From Verrucomicrobiales bacterium (GTDB lineage: Bacteria > Verrucomicrobiota > Verrucomicrobiia > Verrucomicrobiales > SKLO01), in contig SKLO01000129.1 of NCBI GenBank assembly GCA_007123195.1, positions 1-7,721 on the forward strand: a stretch of 7,721 bases of DNA, in the 5' to 3' direction. Under the pieces are notes generated by a model, which saw nothing but the letters and a program-made list of their open reading frames with translations, searched no databases and was not told the DNA's origin. Below, in pieces: positions 6,056 to 7,721 of this stretch (its first letter is position 1; each line of letters begins with the position of its first letter). A program made the position numbers and the translations under genes.

Positions 6056-7465
6056 ATGCAGTCCCGGTCCAACACCCCGTCCACTTCTGTCACCCAGCCC
6101 CGCCCCCAAACCCAGGCCACTGCCGCAGCGCCCGGTCGTCACGCTGGCCTGTTGCCGCGCCGCCGGTTCCTGCGCCAGCTCGGCGGCTCGCTGATGGCGG
6201 CGCCGTTCGTCACCCGCGGACTGATGTCGGCCTCGCCCAATGGCAAGCTGCGCCACGCCAGCTTCGGTGCCTCGGGCATGGCCTGGAGCGACATCGGCTC
6301 GCTGATGAACCACGGCAACATCGAGCTGGTGGCGGTGGCCGACGTCGATACCCGTCACTTTGCCCGCGTGCAGCAGGCGCACCCGAACGTGAAGGTGTTC
6401 CAGGACTGGCGCGAGATGCTGGCTGAGATGGGCGACCAGCTGGACTCCGTCAACGTCTCCACGCCGGACCACATGCACGGGCCGCAGGCGATGGCGTCGA
6501 TGGCCCGCGGGCTGCATATCTACGACCAGAAGCCGTTGGCGCAGAACATTGCCGAGTGCCGGGCACTGACTCTCAAGGCGCGCGAGAAGGGGGTCATGAA
6601 CCAGATGGGCATCCAGTTGTCGTCGTCGTTTGCCGAGCGACTGGTGGCCGCGTTGGTCGAGGACGGCGCCATCGGCAAGGTGAAGGAAGTCCACACCTTC
6701 AGCGACAAGAAGTGGGGTGATCCCAATCCGCGGCCCGACCGCAGCGACGAGGTGCCGGCCGGACTGGACTGGGATGGCTGGCTGGGAGTGGCCAGCGAGC
6801 GTTCCTACATCAACGGCTACTATCACCCGGGCAACTGGCGCCGTCGCAGGGACTTCGGCACCGGCACCCTTGGCGACATGGGTTGCCACATCTTCAGCAG
6901 CTGGTTCCGCGCGCTCGACCTGACCTCGCCGATCAGCGTGCGTTCGGACGGGGACACGCCCAACGACTACAGCTGGGCCAACAACCTGAAGGTGGAATAC
7001 GTGTTCCCCGCGACCTCGCGCACCGAGGGCGAGCAGGTCAGGGTGATTTGGTATGACGGCGACCAGCGTCCGCCTGCGGCGGTGGCCGAGGCGGCCGGCG
7101 GCAATCTGCCCGGCCAGGGCAGCGTGCTGATCGGCACCGATGGCGTCATCCTTGCTCCGCACGGTTCCACGCCGCGGCTGTTCCCTGCCGACAAGTTCCA
7201 GGGCTACGAATACCCGCGTCTGGAGCCGCGCGATCATTACGGTGAGTTTGTCGAGGCCTGCCTGCGCGGCTCCGGCGACCAGCCGTCGGCCAACTTCGAG
7301 TATTCCGGACCGTTGACCGAGATCGTGTTGCTGGGCTGCATCGCCAGCGCCTTCCCCGGCGAGACCATGAAGTGGGATCCGGAGTCGATGAAGGTCGACC
7401 ACCAGGGCGCCAACGCGCTCATGCGGCGGGACTACCGCGCCGGTTGGGAGATCGAGGGGGTCTGA
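6056..7465 (+). CDS. Tat-exported Gfo/Idh/MocA family oxidoreductase
   Basis: The 469-residue protein belongs to the NAD(P)-dependent Gfo/Idh/MocA dehydrogenase family, which oxidises or reduces sugars, inositols and related polyols. A twin-arginine signal lies at residues 34-60 (PRRRFLRQLGGS, then a short hydrophobic stretch), so the folded protein is probably exported with its cofactor bound. The Rossmann fold follows (about 66-190): the nucleotide-binding turn FGASGMA (70-76), STPDHMH (135-141) and DQKPLA (157-162), where Gln replaces the Glu of the usual EKP motif. GDMGCH (273-278) marks the catalytic domain. The C-terminus ends in a KWDP...YRAGW segment. In-frame TTG (5969) and ATG (5978) starts exist, but the added residues look non-coding and would bury the Tat signal. 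Substrate is unknown. A gene ending similarly converges on it from the minus strand. Confidence 0.92.
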   Translation: MQSRSNTPSTSVTQPRPQTQATAAAPGRHAGLLPRRRFLRQLGGSLMAAPFVTRGLMSASPNGKLRHASFGASGMAWSDIGSLMNHGNIELVAVADVDTRHFARVQQAHPNVKVFQDWREMLAEMGDQLDSVNVSTPDHMHGPQAMASMARGLHIYDQKPLAQNIAECRALTLKAREKGVMNQMGIQLSSSFAERLVAALVEDGAIGKVKEVHTFSDKKWGDPNPRPDRSDEVPAGLDWDGWLGVASERSYINGYYHPGNWRRRRDFGTGTLGDMGCHIFSSWFRALDLTSPISVRSDGDTPNDYSWANNLKVEYVFPATSRTEGEQVRVIWYDGDQRPPAAVAEAAGGNLPGQGSVLIGTDGVILAPHGSTPRLFPADKFQGYEYPRLEPRDHYGEFVEACLRGSGDQPSANFEYSGPLTEIVLLGCIASAFPGETMKWDPESMKVDHQGANALMRRDYRAGWEIEGV

Positions 7466-7501
7466 CCGGTTGCGGGTGCCCTGTGACCGGCTGCGGGTGC
7501 C
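7463..7501. repeat. 21-bp direct repeat across the stop codon
   Basis: TGACCGGTTGCGGGTGCC (7463-7480) recurs at 7484-7501 with one change (T to C). The period is 21 bp, a multiple of three. The first TGA is the stop codon of the oxidoreductase and the second is in the same frame, so the duplication provides a backup stop. Confidence 0.85.
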
Positions 7502-7531
7502 GCGCGATCATCGGTTGGCAGCAGGGGCGTG

Positions 7532-7574
7532 AAAAAGCCGCCCCCGCGACCGGGGGTCCGGTCACAGGGGCGGC
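7532..7574 (-). terminator. Rho-independent terminator of the minus-strand gene
   Basis: Read on the minus strand, GCCGCCCC (7574-7567) pairs with GGGGCGGC (7544-7537), with a nested stem of GACCGG (7563-7558) and CCGGTC (7553-7548), followed directly by TTTTT (7536-7532). The hairpin lies 45 bp past the stop codon of the minus-strand gene, at the position expected for its terminator. On the plus strand the stem has no U-run after it, so it would be a weak terminator for the convergent gene. Confidence 0.85.
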
Positions 7575-7619
7575 CTGGTGAGGTTGGCGGTCGGGCCGCT
7601 TGGATCTTGCCTGGCGGGA

Positions 7620-7721
7620 TCAGACGATGCCCTCGCCCCAGCCGCCGCGGTATTCCTTGGTGGTCCACTCGGGCTTGCCGGTGTTGTTGGCGAAGGTGTT
7701 GTTGACCGGATCCCAGTCGAA
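7620..7721 (-). CDS. Gfo/Idh/MocA-like oxidoreductase, C-terminal fragment (runs off the window)
   Basis: The last 33 codons and a TGA stop (7622-7620) are visible on the minus strand, starting in mid-gene at the window edge. The peptide begins FDWDPVNNTFANNTGKP and ends EYRGGWGEGIV. The WDP segment, the Asn-rich stretch and the YRxGW motif match the end of the neighbouring oxidoreductase (KWDPESM, then DYRAGW), so it is probably a paralogue from the same family. It is transcribed towards that gene, and a strong terminator lies between them. The length of the fragment limits certainty, and no catalytic residue can be seen. Confidence 0.75.
   Translation of the reverse strand, partial: FDWDPVNNTFANNTGKPEWTTKEYRGGWGEGIV

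Noticed and set aside
5768..7402. 544-codon open frame on the minus strand across the oxidoreductase gene
   Set aside because: It is antisense to a gene with a Tat signal and a Rossmann fold, and runs on into repeat DNA.

Overview
The window is high-GC bacterial DNA. I place it in the PVC superphylum, most likely Verrucomicrobiota, with moderate confidence. The grounds are a chlamydial-type (class Ic-like) ribonucleotide reductase with a triple ATP-cone large subunit, Tat-exported Gfo/Idh/MocA oxidoreductases in two copies, heptanucleotide repeats, and intergenic hairpin elements with GGTAGCCGGTGG cores. No taxonomic marker such as rRNA is present, so this is inference.

Layout. Positions 1-287 hold a tandem array (period 112-113 bp) whose units carry the 3' end of the adjacent tRNA gene. 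It runs into an intact tRNA-Ser(CGA) on the minus strand (269-358). A non-coding stretch follows, with two candidate NrdR boxes in helical phase (623-638 and 655-670) and a purine-poor leader. Then comes the nrdB-nrdA operon (863-1948 and 2088-5372), the housekeeping machinery for making dNTPs. NrdB has Leu where the radical tyrosine normally sits and Glu as first metal ligand. NrdA has three ATP-cone-like regions before a complete catalytic barrel.

The roughly 680 bp after nrdA contain no convincing gene. They hold a 13-unit heptamer array starting 5 bp after the stop codon, two divergent copies of a three-hairpin element (5497-5590 plus, 5671-5769 minus) whose stems differ by compensatory changes, and a second short heptamer array. 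Next is a Tat-signal Gfo/Idh/MocA oxidoreductase (6056-7465). A minus-strand terminator and the last 33 codons of a convergent minus-strand gene, apparently of the same family, close the window.

The two nrd genes work together: the R2 subunit generates the oxidant and the R1 subunit reduces ribonucleotides, with NrdR as likely repressor. The oxidoreductases look like an unrelated exported sugar or polyol metabolism locus. The most unusual signals are the three-hairpin elements with covariation, the tRNA-derived tandem array, and the Leu-substituted radical site in NrdB.
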